Of a DNA stretch of 64,000 bases, positions 47,390 through 60,777 are shown in pieces. The notes under the pieces were generated by a model. The model saw only the letters and a program-made list of their open reading frames with translations, was not told the origin of the DNA and did not search any database. Positions within the stretch are counted from its first letter, which is position 1. Each line of letters starts with the position of its first letter. The stretch comes from Selaginella tamariscina. Lineage: Eukaryota > Streptophyta > Lycopodiopsida > Selaginellales > Selaginellaceae. The DNA is taken from positions 1 to 64,000 of the forward strand of contig PUQB01000754.1 in assembly GCA_003024785.1 (NCBI GenBank), written 5' to 3'. Position numbers and translations under genes: made by a program.

Positions 47390-47960
47390 GGCATGCCCTT
47401 TGGGGTTATGTCATGAGTTTAACATTGACGGGTTGGATACTTTAACAAGCAAGTGTGCTTGTGCTTGCATTATAGTGCGTTAAGCCTTGGTCATTTACTC
47501 AAGGGAGGTTAGGTCTCATAACTAGGTGTGCTAACACACTTGGCTAAAGGGTGTTCACTTTAGGGTGTGAACATGTTCAGGGTGGAACGACCTAAGCTTG
47601 TCAATATAAGCCCTTTCATGAGGCACTTGCGTGGTTGTGTAAAATTTACTTAACCCTCACTAAGTACTAACCCTATGTCTAAGGTATGACTTTTAGGGGT
47701 TAGTCTTGGATCAGAGTCCCTTGTCACCCTAAAGAGGTTATACTCTTAGATGAGGATGATTTCTCAAGGGTAAGTGATAATGTCTTAACCTTGTCATGGA
47801 AGTATGTATGAGACACGTAAAGTTATGACATGAGTCTATCTAGGTTTTCTAAGGCAAGATAAGTCTACTCGGATTATCTTCTAAGTTTTGAGGGATAGTG
47901 TACTATGTGCCATCTAGCCAGTGTCACATTTTCATGTGACATTATTTCTCAAGATGTGGC
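47390..47960. repeat. Dispersed repeat related to 21,130-21,720
   Basis: Shares words such as 'gggaggttaggtctca' and the 'tcatgagtttaa' region with the earlier block. Type not identified. It lies right after the copia fossil and could belong to it, though the earlier member has no copia sequence beside it. Confidence 0.45.
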
Positions 47961-50580
47961 TATCTTACCATAACCCCTTAGATTTAAAAATTACATATGA
48001 TGTCATAAATTGTTTTGCAGATGCCAACTTTAAAACCCTTTGTGAACCCTTTGGAACTTGGTAAATAAAACTTATTAATTAAGATTTCATGTCCATAATT
48101 GGATAAAACACGAACATGTCCTAATTAGTCATGAGTGCTGCTCTTAGTTTAACATGGAGAAGTTTGAAAACATGTCTCAACCTTTGACTTTGGGAACATA
48201 TATTCTGACATGACCTCCCATGCATGGATTAACCAATGATAAGGGTACACTACCCTTAAAGTGTGACATATTCCTATTGTTTGGAAGTTGATGTGGGACA
48301 TGAATGAGCTCATTATTTTTTTACTGGTGCAACATAAGGTTGTGTCATCAAGGCATAACTCTCTATTCTAAATAATATTTTATAATACCCTTATGTTAAT
48401 ATATTGTAAGTACAACATTTCACTGTATCACATTATAATAGTGATGTCTTACATTGTTTTTATTAATTAAGTATTTATTTTATTTATATAAGTACCTTGA
48501 TAATATTTTAAGTTAATTTAATGTATTAATTTAATTATAAACGTTAACATTTAAAGTTATCATAAAAGTTTATTATGTATAATAAAGTTTTAAATGTTTT
48601 AGTTTATGTTGAGTTCTCCTTGTTGACATAAAAATTTCACTTTAATTAATAATTTATCATATATATATATATATAATTAAATTTATTTTTTCATCTTATA
48701 ATTTTTTCTTAACAACTTTTCTTATTACTTATGTAGTGAATTACAATTTAAAATTTAAGCTTTTTTATGAAGTATGTATTGGTGTTTTTCAAATTGCTTA
48801 ATTAAGTGAACATTAAATTATAAAATAAGAAGTTATTTGATTTTATTTAATATTAATTATTATTGAGTTAATTATGCATGTTTTGTGAACTTTTTAGTAT
48901 TGTAGGCTGATCGATATTCTACTAGTATGATATTGTGTTATATGGTTTAATTATATACAAATGTAATATTAATTATTAATTAAGCCTCAACAATTTATAT
49001 AAATTTTTTTTTCCATGTTAAATTTTATATATTGCTTAATATGTAAAAGACTCATATTACTTGGTATACCTTTATTTCTTATGTTCATTTTATAAAATAA
49101 AGACTTACAATTATTATATAATGAAAAAACATAATAACACAATCAAAATTTTTAAATTTTTAATGCATTATCTTTATTGGTTTATAAAAGAATACTTTTT
49201 AATTATATGATATTAATATTTAAATGTATATATTCAAGCTATATAATAAACACAAATAAGATATAAAAAATAAAAAATTTACTATAAATTTAAAATATAT
49301 GATAAATTAAATTTAATATTAATATTTATTAAATATATTAAATGTTTTAAAAAAAAAATATGTAATTATAAAATATAAATTAAACTAAAACAATTTTCTT
49401 TAAATATAATATAATTAAATTATATAAAACATTTAAAATTATAAGACTTTATATTTATATATAATATATAAATGTATTTTTGAAAAGTTATTCTCTCAAT
49501 AAAAGATTTTGTACTTTAAAACACTTATAATACACATTATTACGTACATATTATATTATATTATTCTTAAATAAAATATTTCGCATTTTAAAATTATTAC
49601 ACTGAAATATAATGTAATAGTCATCAATTAATGGATAAGTGCATATTTAGTATCTTAAAATATCAAATTAAATATAGCATATAAATAAATATAAGTTGTA
49701 TATAATGAATAAATCAAATTACCTACAAATTTGTAATTGTAATATATGTATAATTGATGTGTTAACATATTAAGTATTAAATATTCAAATAAAATATAAT
49801 ATATCTAAATTTTAAATAAAAAATTATACAATTTAATTTGTTGATTTTTTAATATATCATAAATAAAGTTTATATTATAATAATTTGGTTCCAATGAATT
49901 TTGACAAGTTTAAGTAAGATTGTCATAAATAACCTAAATATAATATGTTTTATAAGATAATATATAAATATTCACTAATCATATTTTTTTAAGAGTATAA
50001 ACACCCTAAATTTATACTGTAGTACATTTCCTTTACAATTATAATTAATATGTATCATTAATTAAACGACGAGGCATGAAAAATTAGGCAAAAATTAATA
50101 TTAATAATTATAAATAAATAAAACTTGTAACATCTACAGCGATTCATACTAATATATATAATCAATTAAACAAATGCATAACATAATGTGTATGACAAAA
50201 AGTCCGCAAGGTTTCTGGGAAACCTAGGTTTGTTTTTTGTTTCTATATATTTTAGGGCTTCTAGGTGGACTGTTTTACATAACATAATATTATAAAGTAT
50301 GTATTTTAAAGCTATAGTATTTGGTCAGAAAATATATAAATATGCACTGAAAACTATATTACACAATAAATAACAATTTTGAGTATATTGGAGTTTTATT
50401 TAATTTAAAGATTTGTATTAACACAATAAGTTCTAAGTATTATGAAATTACTTCTATTATAATTTGATATACAAAAGCATTATGTAACCTTCTAATATCT
50501 TTAATTTATTATATATATACATTATAAATAAAAAAAAATACATGTATTAACTAACCATACAATCTTCTAAAATTAATAGT
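47961..50580. other. AT-rich region, nothing seen
   Basis: Very AT-rich with no long frames, inverted-repeat ends or recognisable motifs. Confidence 0.5.
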
Positions 50581-50661
50581 AGCTTAAACATGACGTATGC
50601 ATGTTTAACTATATTTACCTTTATTTATCTCATTTTTCACGCACACCGCGTGGTATACACG

Positions 50662-50882
50662 GGCCACACGTGTGCCTAGGCATATATAAAGACCGAGCTT
50701 GTAGGGCTCTGTCTTGGTTAGGTCAAAATCAAAGTTGGTGTTCTTCCGCTGGCTCGACAAGCGCCTCCGATAATCTAATCTCTTGAATCGGTTGTGATAT
50801 GTAAGTTCATAGTCAGCTCCTATCGATCGAGGTAAGCATAGTTGTGAAATCTATATAAATCTGTGGGAAATCTACATTGCAG
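50662..50882 (+). promoter_or_regulatory. RING1 promoter, G-box, TATA and 5' leader intron
   Basis: A CACGTG G-box in 'ggccacacgtgtgcc' (about 50,664) is followed by the TATA box 'gcatatataaag' (about 50,680-50,691). The leader probably starts near 50,715. A leader intron runs from 'cgag|gtaagc' (about 50,832) to 'cattgcag' (50,882), just before the ATG at 50,902. Confidence 0.5.
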
Positions 50883-50901
50883 GTTTGTGTGTTTCCCTTT
50901 T

Positions 50902-51677
50902 ATGGGAATGGCGGACGACCCATCACTGGAATGTATGACGGAGGCTCCAGGTATGGCTATTTTGCAGGTTTTTCTATGTCTTTCTGAGTGAATTTCTTTT
51001 TGACCAGCTCCTGCTCTTATAGAGCCTGCCCCTGTTGGGGATTCTGAGTAAGTACTGGGTTTTCTATGTGTATATATGTGTGTTTTTGGGGTGTGTAATA
51101 CACATATATAATGTGCTTTCTTGGATGTAAAATGTGTAAGTTCTGTGTACGTGTGTTGGGTGTTGGGTTTGTTTCTGCAATGTGTTATGTTTATGTATGT
51201 GTGTTTTCAGTGCATGTGAGACATATTATATATACACATACATGCATGCCAACTTTTCTACAATCTGTTGGTACAGATGTGTCTATATCTGTGAGAACAC
51301 AGAACATATAGGTATATATCAACGTATTTTCTAGTGCATAGTACACATATCCATAGTACATGTGCATGTGTGTGTGCTTCTGTATTGGTGTATAGCATCA
51401 CTTAAGTGAATTTGTTAACAGGTACAGGCATGAATGGATCAGTAAGAAGTTTCAGTGTCCTATTTGTAAGGGTAAGTGATAATATGTGTGTATATAGCGC
51501 ATACGTGACAAGGAATTTGTGCTTTTATATACATGTGTGTTGCAGGAATTTTACGGAAAACAAGTCGTGTAATGGGCTGTCTTCACCGATTTTGTAGGGA
51601 GTGCATAGAGAAGTCTCTACGCCTTGGGTACGTTAAGATGAAAGTATATACAATGTTGTATTCTATAAATGTGTTTG

Positions 51678-51714
<37 letters not shown>

Positions 51715-53387
51715 ACACACACACACACGCTTGCACAGAGGGAAGTGATAAATATTATACAGGAACAACGAGTGCCCAATTTGTCGGGCGCACTGTGCTA
51801 GCAGAAGGTCCTTACGTGATGAGAAAACATATGATGAGACTATTGCAATTATATATGGAGACTTGAACAAATACGAAGAGCAGGTACGAAGCTTGTTACA
51901 TTTAATATTCTCTATACACTAAAATTTCTTTTTTCCATCTAGGAAATGGCTGTGCTCGAAGAGGAAAAATGAGGAACAACAAGCAGGTAAGCACGGCACA
52001 CACACACGTGCGCGCATGCACAGACGCAGAGGTATATAGGGTATTTTCTTTCTTTTGTTCCCTTTTATCCAGATTCAGAAGAATATGCAGAAACTGCGAA
52101 GAGGCAATCTGAAGCTCTTGCAAAGGGTAAAAATGCAGCAGCTATCATGCAGAAGAAGTCTGGACCATCTTCAAGCCAGAGAAGTCGAGGTTAGCTTGTG
52201 TGTGTGTGTGTTATATAACTACATGCAAGATCTCTCTCTCATATATAACACGGCTCCTTTCGATGTGTATATACTAACTTAGCTATTATAGGCACATCAA
52301 GGAAGAAGTCGAGGAGGTCTCTTTCGCCGTTGGAGGAAGAAGAGGAGGACTACTATTATCTGGAAAGGGAGGAGGCTATACCTGAGCCACGTAGAACCTC
52401 AACACGCAAGAGAAGGTATCATATATGTGTTCACACGTATAAGCGCATACAAGCACACAGATATGATTAGTATCAACTGCATATCGATTTGAACAGGCGC
52501 ATAACATCGGTTGGCTTAAATGAAGACGAAGACGAAGAAATATTTGAAGCGCCAAAGATTACGAAGCGTAAAAGTAAAGGCAGCTGGAAATGGGGATGCT
52601 CCTGTTGCAACTTCGCCCGGTGTCATACACGCAGTGATGCACGAGTTGTTAACCACGCTGGTTCGCCATTGGAGGAAGAAGAGGAGGCTATACCTGAGCC
52701 ACGTAGAACCTCAACACGCAAGAGAAGGTATCATATATGTGTTCACACATTCGTATAAGCGCATACAAGCACACAGATATGATGATTAGTATCAACTGAA
52801 TATCGATTTGAACAGGTGCATAACATCGGTTGGCTTAAATGAAGACAAAGACGAAGAAATATTTGAAGCGCCAAGGATTACGAAGCGTAAAAGTAAACCG
52901 GCAGCTGGAAATGGGGATGCTCCTGTTGCAACTTCGCCCGGTGCTCATACACGCAGTGATGCACGAGTTGTTAACCACGCTGGTTCGCCATTGGAGGAAG
53001 AAGAGGAGGCTATACCTGAGCCACGTAGAACCTCAAACGCAAGAGAAGGTATCATATATGTGTTCACACATTCGTATAAGCGCATACAAGCACAGATATG
53101 ATGATTAGTATCAACTGAATATCGATTTGAACAGGCGCATAACATGGGTTGGCTTAAGTGAAGACGATGACGAAGAATATTTGAAGCGCAAGGATTATGA
53201 AGCGTAAAAGTAAACCGGCAGCTGGAAATGGGGATGCTCCTGTTGCAACTTCGCCGGTTCTCATACACGCAGTGATGCACGAGTTTGTTAACCACGCTGG
53301 AGTTAACAGGCAACACGTACAGAGCATGCGCGCTGCTGACTGTTGAAAACTTACTCAGCATACAAGGACGATCTCAACGAGGTACGT

Positions 53388-53436
<49 letters not shown>

Positions 53437-54166
53437 TTTTAATACAACAGTTACATGGAAGAACATTGCTGATCCTTTTTTTAGCTACATTCTGTAAAGA
53501 CTATATACTTACATTATTATATAATCACTAAGCGCTCCTTGTCACGATAACTGTGTTTTACTTATCTGAAAGTTTATAACATACATAAAACACAGACAAA
53601 CTGTACACTCTGTATATATGATTTTAATCCGTGTGTTGGTTTTACAGCTTGAAGTTGCTTCACATTGAATCCGGTGATCGATGAAGCGAATCCTGAAAAC
53701 ACTTTACCAAGTATTGAGAGGCCATACTTGTCCACTTCACCTAAACTATCTATACAACAACTTTGTTCGGTAATTGTGTGTATGTGGGTGTGTGTGTTTC
53801 TCCAACCCTAAACCCTGACTATTAATTAATTGCAGTCTCTGATGAGTGAACACTCTTTACACTGGACATGGATCTGGAGATTGTGGCAGAATGCATTACT
53901 AAGAGCACAGCCTGGTGAAACCACTAAAAGCCTCAAAGTTCTCGACATGAGTGCGACTCTGGGGGATGTATATAATACTTACTGGAACAGATACAACAAT
54001 CTGGTGCGTATTTAACCAATACATATTAGATATGCTTTAGACGTAGCATATATATCTAACTCCTGCTCTCTCTCTCTCATATACATATATATATGATGGT
54101 TTTTCCTTGCAGTCGCTGTTGTATAGGAGGAAGCAAGTACCTATTAATAGGGAGAGAACCTTCTGA
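50902..54166 (+). CDS. RING1: RING1-type Polycomb E3 ubiquitin ligase
   Basis: Plant RING1 with its partners monoubiquitinates histone H2A in Polycomb repressive complex 1. Exons: 50,902-50,950 (MGMADDPSLECMTEAP), 51,008-51,047, 51,422-51,471 (HEWISKKFQCPICK), 51,546-51,627 (MGCLHRFCRECIEKSLRLG), 51,763-51,883 (NNECPICRAHCASRRSLRD), about 51,943-51,995, about 52,073-52,191 (KRQSEALAKGKNAAAIMQKK), 52,292-52,415, three tandem copies of one exon (52,497, 52,816, 53,135), 53,648-53,769 (NPENTLPSIERPYLSTSP), about 53,836-54,002 (LDMSATLGDVYNTYW) and about 54,114-54,166 (SLLYRRKQVPINRERTF, stop). The C3HC4 RING Cys/His set is complete and the C-terminal RAWUL domain is recognisable. One-base slips occur in the exon at ~51,943 (A run), at ~53,335, at ~53,657 and in the exon at 53,836. 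All domains are present, so a real gene with sequence indels is more likely than a dead copy. Confidence 0.8.
52330..53320 (+). repeat. 319-bp tandem exon-intron repeat inside RING1
   Basis: The exon beginning 'cgcataacat' starts at 52,497, 52,816 and 53,135, exactly 319 bases apart. Each unit has the same exon (TSVGLNEDEDEEIFEAP, then SDARVVNHAG and PLEEEEEAIPEPRRTS) and the same intron with GT-AG borders. The third unit switches into unique sequence after VNHAG. The left junction lies in the 'ttggaggaagaagaggagg' stretch of the preceding exon (about 52,338), which shares the end of the unit. The repeats are nearly identical, so the duplication is recent. It lengthens the acidic linker between RING and RAWUL. 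Confidence 0.9.
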
Positions 54167-55132
54167 TGTAATTTGCCGGGAGAGGTTTTTTTTTTCCACT
54201 TCGTTTTTGTTTTTAATTACCATTTTCTCTACTTTTTAATTCTTTTTCATTTTTATACATGTGACACTCACACACACCCAGATACACACGGATATGTACA
54301 TAGCGTTTATGCATGTAGACATCATGTACATAGATACATAGACGCCACGTATGTGTACTATCTGTATTAATTAAAGTATTAATTCATTTTGTGTACATGA
54401 AGAGACACACACACACACATGTACGCAGATATTCGCAAAGCTGGTAATATAAACATATATTGTATATTTCATAGATAGATATATATTAACCAAGAGCTTG
54501 TGTTGTGTGAGAGAGAGATCATACGTACACTCACATAAACGATGTTGAGTGCGGTTTGTTTGTGAACGTTGTATAGCTATTTGAATACACACACGCACAC
54601 ACTGAACAGTTACATAATTAAAACGTTTATTCAACTATATATTATTTAGACATTAATTTTTTTTAAAACATCATTTTAGCAAAGTAATGGATGCCACTCA
54701 AAAACAGGTGGAAGTTATCCTTGGGAAAAATACGTCAAAGATCGAGATCTTTTAAATTAGAATATTCTTATCAACGAGGGGAATATTCAATGGCACACGC
54801 CTTTCGGCTTTTTGATACGTGCATCTCTCTCCGGCCTTAGATTTAATCTATGCTTCTATCCACCGCATTCTGCAATTTTACACTTTGGGTATTCTAAGCT
54901 GTAGAAAAATACACATATTGCGTATGTTTATACGTATATTGCGTGTACTCAAAGACATAGATTGCGTATAGGCTCAATTTTCAAGGTTTTCTGAGGTACA
55001 AAGGGCCAATTTCTGTGAATTAATTTGTTGGGCTCTGTAAAATGAACTCTTAGAATAGGACCCAATTGCTTATATAGATCTTCTACATTAGAGTGCAGGA
55101 ATATAGTTACTTGTGCACGATATTTGGGTTTT
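54167..55132. other. RING1-NYC1 intergenic region
   Basis: Contains (CA)n tracts and the probable NYC1 leader. No further gene supported. Confidence 0.5.
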
Positions 55133-55705
55133 GTTAAGTAAGAAGAGTGGTTTGCATAGAGATTTCAAGCATATTCACAGGATCACTCCGTTTTGTGCTC
55201 TGCAAGAAGGATTTAGACGAGGAGCAGCTACAAAGCAGGTTCGTTAATATTTTTTGTTGAATTAGTTTTAATATATTAATAATTTTGTTGTACATTCTGT
55301 ACGTGTGCATAATGTTGAGAGGTAGTATACAACTCTCACACATGCATAAATGTACACTAGACACACATATACACACATCTGTACAACATGTATATCTGTG
55401 TATGCGGTAAATATTTATATTACACTCTCTTCTCTCTATTATAGACATTATATATTCTTTGATCGAACATATGCTTATTTTAGTTTCTGTTCGGGTAGTA
55501 TATTATTTAGCTTAAATTTCTAATTGTATCTATTAATATTCTGTTCAGACATAACACGTGTTGTGTGTGTGTGTATTTGCATATGTTTCTATATAGTTGT
55601 GTGTGATCTCTCTGTTTAAACATTGCTAAATATTAAGGTCCTTAATCAAAGATTATTTAGATATTCTTATGCTTCCAACAAAAGAGTCTCTTTGTTTCAT
55701 TGACT

Positions 55706-55741
<36 letters not shown>

Positions 55742-56034
55742 GTATGTTTATTTGATACATCTTACATACAGAAGAGCTAAGAAAATCTGGATTCTGGAAT
55801 GGTAAGGCTGGAAAGTTGATAAGACCATTGATCATGTTCTGAACGGGAGTACAAAAAATAATGAAGAAGTTAATGAGATTCGAATCCGGTTAAGACTTAC
55901 CCGGAAAGCTTGTTACAAATTTTAAGTGGGACCTCACCCATATTAACCGAGTCTCAGTAGCCCCCCTTAAGCATGCCGTTGCGAAGAGCTGAAAAAGACA
56001 CCTACAGAGTAAGATGTTGTGTGTGTGTGTGTGG

Positions 56035-56100
<66 letters not shown>

Positions 56101-56300
56101 GAGAACTGTATTATTACACGCATACACGCATCTTAAAATGGTTTGGCGTTCAGTTTATTAGGAACCTAGGGAAAGGCACAGTTGTAATAGCAGCGACAGG
56201 AGCCATTTTAGCTACAGCGTTGCAACTTTCAGGTGTGTTTAACGTGTGTGCATGTCTTGTGTGTGTGCTTAATATATTAATTACATAGAAACTAATAGTA

Positions 56301-56348
<48 letters not shown>

Positions 56349-58203
56349 TATTTAACAAGCCTATGAATTTAATATATAGATGGAGATCCTAGACTGGAGA
56401 ATTGGATGTGGTTCAGCTGGATATCTGGAGTGATTATTGGTGTAATGATTGGCTCAAACGATGTCTTAGAAGCTAATGCAAAACCTGGACCACTTAATAT
56501 TGTTGTAACTGGAAGGTAAAAAGGAACAATTAATTAGATATTATTAAGTGCTAATAAATAACACTAATAACATTAATATAATAATAATAACTTAAAATTA
56601 GAAGTTGTGAAACTTTGCAGTACTCGTGGTTTAGGAAAAGCATTGGCTCGGGAGTTCTTACGTGCTGGAGACAATGTAGTTGTGGCTTCTCGCAGGTAAA
56701 AGTAGTACTAATTATATGCTTTCATATTAATACTTTAATATATTTAATACTTCCAATATTTATTATATATTTAATATACTTTGATAAAAAAAAATTATGT
56801 GCTTTAGTTCGACGTCAGTGGATTCCACTGTGGAAGAACTAAGAAATGAAAGCCAGGGGTGGCTCGACGAGGATCGATGGCACAAAACCGTACGGACATG
56901 TCGTTGGTACGACATGTGACGTGTCGAATGGTGAGGACGTACAAGCCTTGCTGAGTTTGCAATGCAAAAGCTTGGAAGCATTGATATATGGGTAACTTAT
57001 CTAATTACATTAAATAAACATATATATAATCGTGGATTATTCATTCTTTATATCACAATTAATATATTAAATGGTAATTAAGTTTTGTATGAACATTCCA
57101 GATTAATAATGCTGGTGTAAACAAAGGGTTTAAACCATTAACAGAGTTTACCGACGAAGAGATTAACCAGGTAATTTGTACCACTTCACTTTAATATGTT
57201 AATACACACACAAAGTGTGGAATAGTTGATAGAAGTATATCTAGATACATATGTTCATATAATTATGTTTAATCCTAATTATTCTAATTCTATGTAATAT
57301 TTTTTATATTGCAGATTGTTTCAACAAATCTCGTGGGGTCTATGATATGCACTGGGGAAGCTATTCGCGTCATGCAAAAACAACGAAAGAAAGGGCATAT
57401 TTTCAACATGGATGGAGCTGGCTCAAATGGAGCTAGCACTCCATTAACTGCAGTGTATGTTGTGTTGTGTGTGTGTGTGGAAAAATACACACACACACAC
57501 ACACACACACACAACACACACACACACACACACCACATATATATATATATATATATATAGAGAGAAGAGAGAAGAGAGAGAGGAGAGAGAGAGAGAGAGA
57601 GAGAGAGTTTACTGTAATAAATTTATTTGGTTTTCAAGATATGGAGCATCTAAAAGTGGATTAAGACAATTACATGAATCACTTCGTAAAGAATGTAAGG
57701 GTTCTCGTGTTGGTCTTCACACAGCTTCTCCAGGAATGGTTCTCACTGACCTCCTCTTAAGGTAAACTTTATTTAATATAATTTTTTAAAGTAAACTATC
57801 TGAACTTAAATTTATCTATTGTTGTATATTAAGTATAGACATTGATTTTATTAATTAAGTACAAAACGATTTACAGCGGGGCGTCGCTTCACAATAAGAA
57901 AATGTTTAACATTATCTGTGAGCAACCAGAGACTGTAGCTCGTGATTTAGTACCAAAAATGCGAAGGTTAAAGGAACGGGTAAATCAATTGAGTATTTAA
58001 CTCCACCAAAAAATCATACTCGCTATTATTACTGCATGGTTACGTCGTGGTCGCTGGTTTGATGAAGAGGTAACATCAATGATCCTATTTAACTATCATC
58101 CTGTGTTTGTATGACATTGTCTGTGGTATATGTATCTTGTAACACTCACACACTCTGGAGTGTGGTGTGTGTGTCTCTCTCTCTCTCTCTCTATATATAT
58201 ATA

Positions 58204-58249
<46 letters not shown>

Positions 58250-58451
58250 AACATGATATGTCTACAGGGAAGAGCAGTGTATGCAGCCGAGGCCGATAGG
58301 TTACGAGTATGGGCAGAAAACGGCAGCGTTCAAGTTTTGCAGCGGCCATGGAGACCGTTCCGAGTGGGGCATGGGTGTCTTGTTCTCTTCTTCAGTTATT
58401 TGTGCATACATTATGCTTACCAGTATTGGTACCAACATGCCTGGGACTTAA
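55133..58451 (+). CDS. NYC1: Chlorophyll b reductase, NYC1-type
   Basis: NYC1 reduces chlorophyll b to 7-hydroxymethyl chlorophyll a at the thylakoid membrane, the first step of chlorophyll b and light-harvesting complex breakdown. Certain exons: about 56,160-56,231 (VVIAATGAILATALQLS, first membrane helix), 56,380-56,515 (WFSWISGVIIGVMIGSNDVL, second helix, then NIVVTGS), 56,621-56,695 (TRGLGKALAREFLRAGDNVV, Rossmann TGxxxGxG), 56,808-56,991, 57,102-57,170 (INNAGVNKGFKPLTEF), 57,315-57,454 (IVSTNLVGSMICTGEAI, NMDGAGSNG), 57,639-57,761 (YGASKSGLRQLHESLRKE, the YxxxK site), 57,877-58,069 (MFNIICEQPETVARDLVPKM, AWLRRGRWFDE) and 58,268-58,451 (GRAVYAAEADRLRVWAE, ending in SIGTNMPGT). The N-terminal exons (55,133-55,241, a basic transit-like stretch, and about 55,773-55,990) are tentative. 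Small frame slips occur in the exons at 56,808, 57,877 and 58,268. All SDR motifs are present. Confidence 0.8.
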
Positions 58452-60549
58452 ACATATACATATGAGAAGTCCAGATTTGCTGTACAGAAGAACAAGTTTT
58501 ATACTTCACAAACTACATATTTGTTGTGTCAATTAAAATTCATTTTATCCATATATAAAATGCATACAGATTTAATTAATTTAATCATTAACGAAAGAAA
58601 TAAGCTGACTTTGTCGAACTCCTTGAGTCTTGCCAAGGCCTTCACTATTGCAACGTCCTATGTGATGCCATATAGAGGAGCTCTCTTAATGGTATTTTAT
58701 AAAATACATAAATACACCATATTAATATATAAGTAACTATAAAAGGGAGACTAGGTATGTAAAGAAAAGGAAGACCTAAGTTAATTTAACAATATAAGTT
58801 TAAAATATATTATGATAAATGAGTGAGATATATATTAAATATTAAATATTATACATAAATCTGTTAATGTTAATATGTTTCATACTGGGCATTCAAGCGA
58901 ATGAAAACTTTTTTATTATCCTTCATTTTTAATACATCTATATATCAATTCATATTTTTGTGGTGATATCTTTGTATGGCATTTAAGTAAATAAAAACCT
59001 TTTTCATTGCTTTGATATTCTTTAAAATCTGGTTCACAGCAATATAAGTTATTAGAGTGTCTTATATATAGTTGCATTGTTAAAGAATTTTTTAAAAGAT
59101 TTAGGTGTTAAAGATACAATATCAAACACAGTGTATATATACATCATTTGTATAGTTGATACTATTAAAGACAATTGTTTAAGATTTTGGTGCTATAGAT
59201 ATAATATCTAATACAATATATTATATATATAATATATATAATAATAGCATATGTTGTACAAATGATTAAATAAACCTTTTTGTTCTTGGTTCTTTCTTCC
59301 TTAATATGGTATGCAAGTTTTTTGCTTGAAATTCTTTTGGTTAAATAAATTATTATATTGATAAAATAAAGAGTTTAATAAGTTAAGTTTAGTTTTATTA
59401 CAAGTCATTACACCTTTTAATGGAAGGTATAGTTTTTCAACTAAGAAGATATTAATTTATGTTTTCAAAATAAGAAAAACTTAGAAGTGTTATTTTTAAT
59501 TCATAGAGTTTAAAAAAGTTTAACATGAAGTAAATGCATCAACCTCATTCAAAAAATGAAGTCATTAATGAAGAGACAATAACACTATGATTTGGTAAAG
59601 GTTATTTATGTAAAACTTAAAAAGAAAGAAATTAAATAAAGGACTTAATTTTGTTCAAGTTTTTGTCAATACAACTGTATAATAAAATAATAAGAAAGGT
59701 CTAGGTTTATCTTAATAATTATTTTGAAATGGTGATTTCTAAATGAACATTATTAAGAGAGCAATTATTAAGAATTATTAACAAAGCTTTAAGAATTTCG
59801 AACTAAATTGAAAAGTAACCGCATGATTTATTGTGAATTTAAAAAGATTCTTGGTCTTTATGATGTTATGTAAGGGTCAACATTGGATACATTTGTTTTA
59901 AATTTTAAACATTAATCAAAAAAGTAATTAAAAATCAAGTTATGATTAATAATTTTAATTGATTTAACATTTTGGGTAGTAAGATTCAAATCAAAGATAA
60001 AATAGTTAAGGCTTGAAATATAACAATCATTGTTACACCTCTAAATAATTTGTTAATCATAACCATTTTTAATAAATTATTCAAATTTTAATTCATTGGT
60101 TGTCTTAAAAATGAAATTTATAAATCACAAAATATTTACATATTCATGATATCATTGAGTAATAATAATAAATTCATTAATATCATGTTACATAAACAAA
60201 GAACAATCAACATTTAAGATTGTCAACTTGGCATAAGTAAATTTTCTTTATGAATGAAGTACCGTTTTAAATTATATTTTTTGTTTATGTACATGCAAGT
60301 GGCTTCACAAAACATTTTTCAGCCCAAGATATATAAAAATCTCTCAAATTTGGCTAATCTAGAACATTTTGAGAGAAGAAAAAGCATATATTATCATTTA
60401 TTTATTTTAAAATTCAGAACAAGCATTCTTTATTGAATCTTCTTTCAAGAAAGTTCATATACATTTTTTTTTGTGTCATTTCTACAACACGCTCCAGAAG
60501 TCATGGTTTATCATCTTTACAAACTAGTAAATTTAATTAGTTCCATGTG
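58452..60549. other. AT-rich spacer, nothing seen
   Basis: Downstream region of NYC1. No gene, structured repeat or transposon ends recognised. Confidence 0.5.
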
Positions 60550-60754
60550 TGTAAGAGAATATGAAAGAACAAATAAATACGCATAGAACGTAATAATTTA
60601 TTCATGTATAAAACCATGCTTATATATAGAAGACCCTCTACACGTGGCACACATGTGACACATGGCGCTGAAACATGGGGGCCAAATCACCACCCATGGT
60701 CACTACGCATGTGTGTATATACACATGCGTATATACAGTATACAACATCTTACA
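60550..60754 (-). repeat. 3' LTR of the gypsy element (205 bp)
   Basis: Bounded by TGTAAG and CTTACA (a short inverted pair with TG...CA ends) and preceded, in element direction, by a purine-rich tract at about 60,755-60,770. It contains a TATA-like 'tctatatataag' and an 'aataaa' signal on the minus strand. The 5' LTR is outside the window, so the age cannot be judged from LTR divergence. Confidence 0.75.
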
Positions 60755-60777
60755 TTATCCTCCCCTCTACGGCTGTG

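Noticed and set aside
52945-53361. Leftward 138-codon frame
   Set aside because: It is antisense to the duplicated RING1 exon, and its length results from the repetition.
58196-58250. (GA)n/(CT)n tracts as a functional GAGA element
   Set aside because: It lies inside a NYC1 intron along with other microsatellites. Nothing ties it to regulation.
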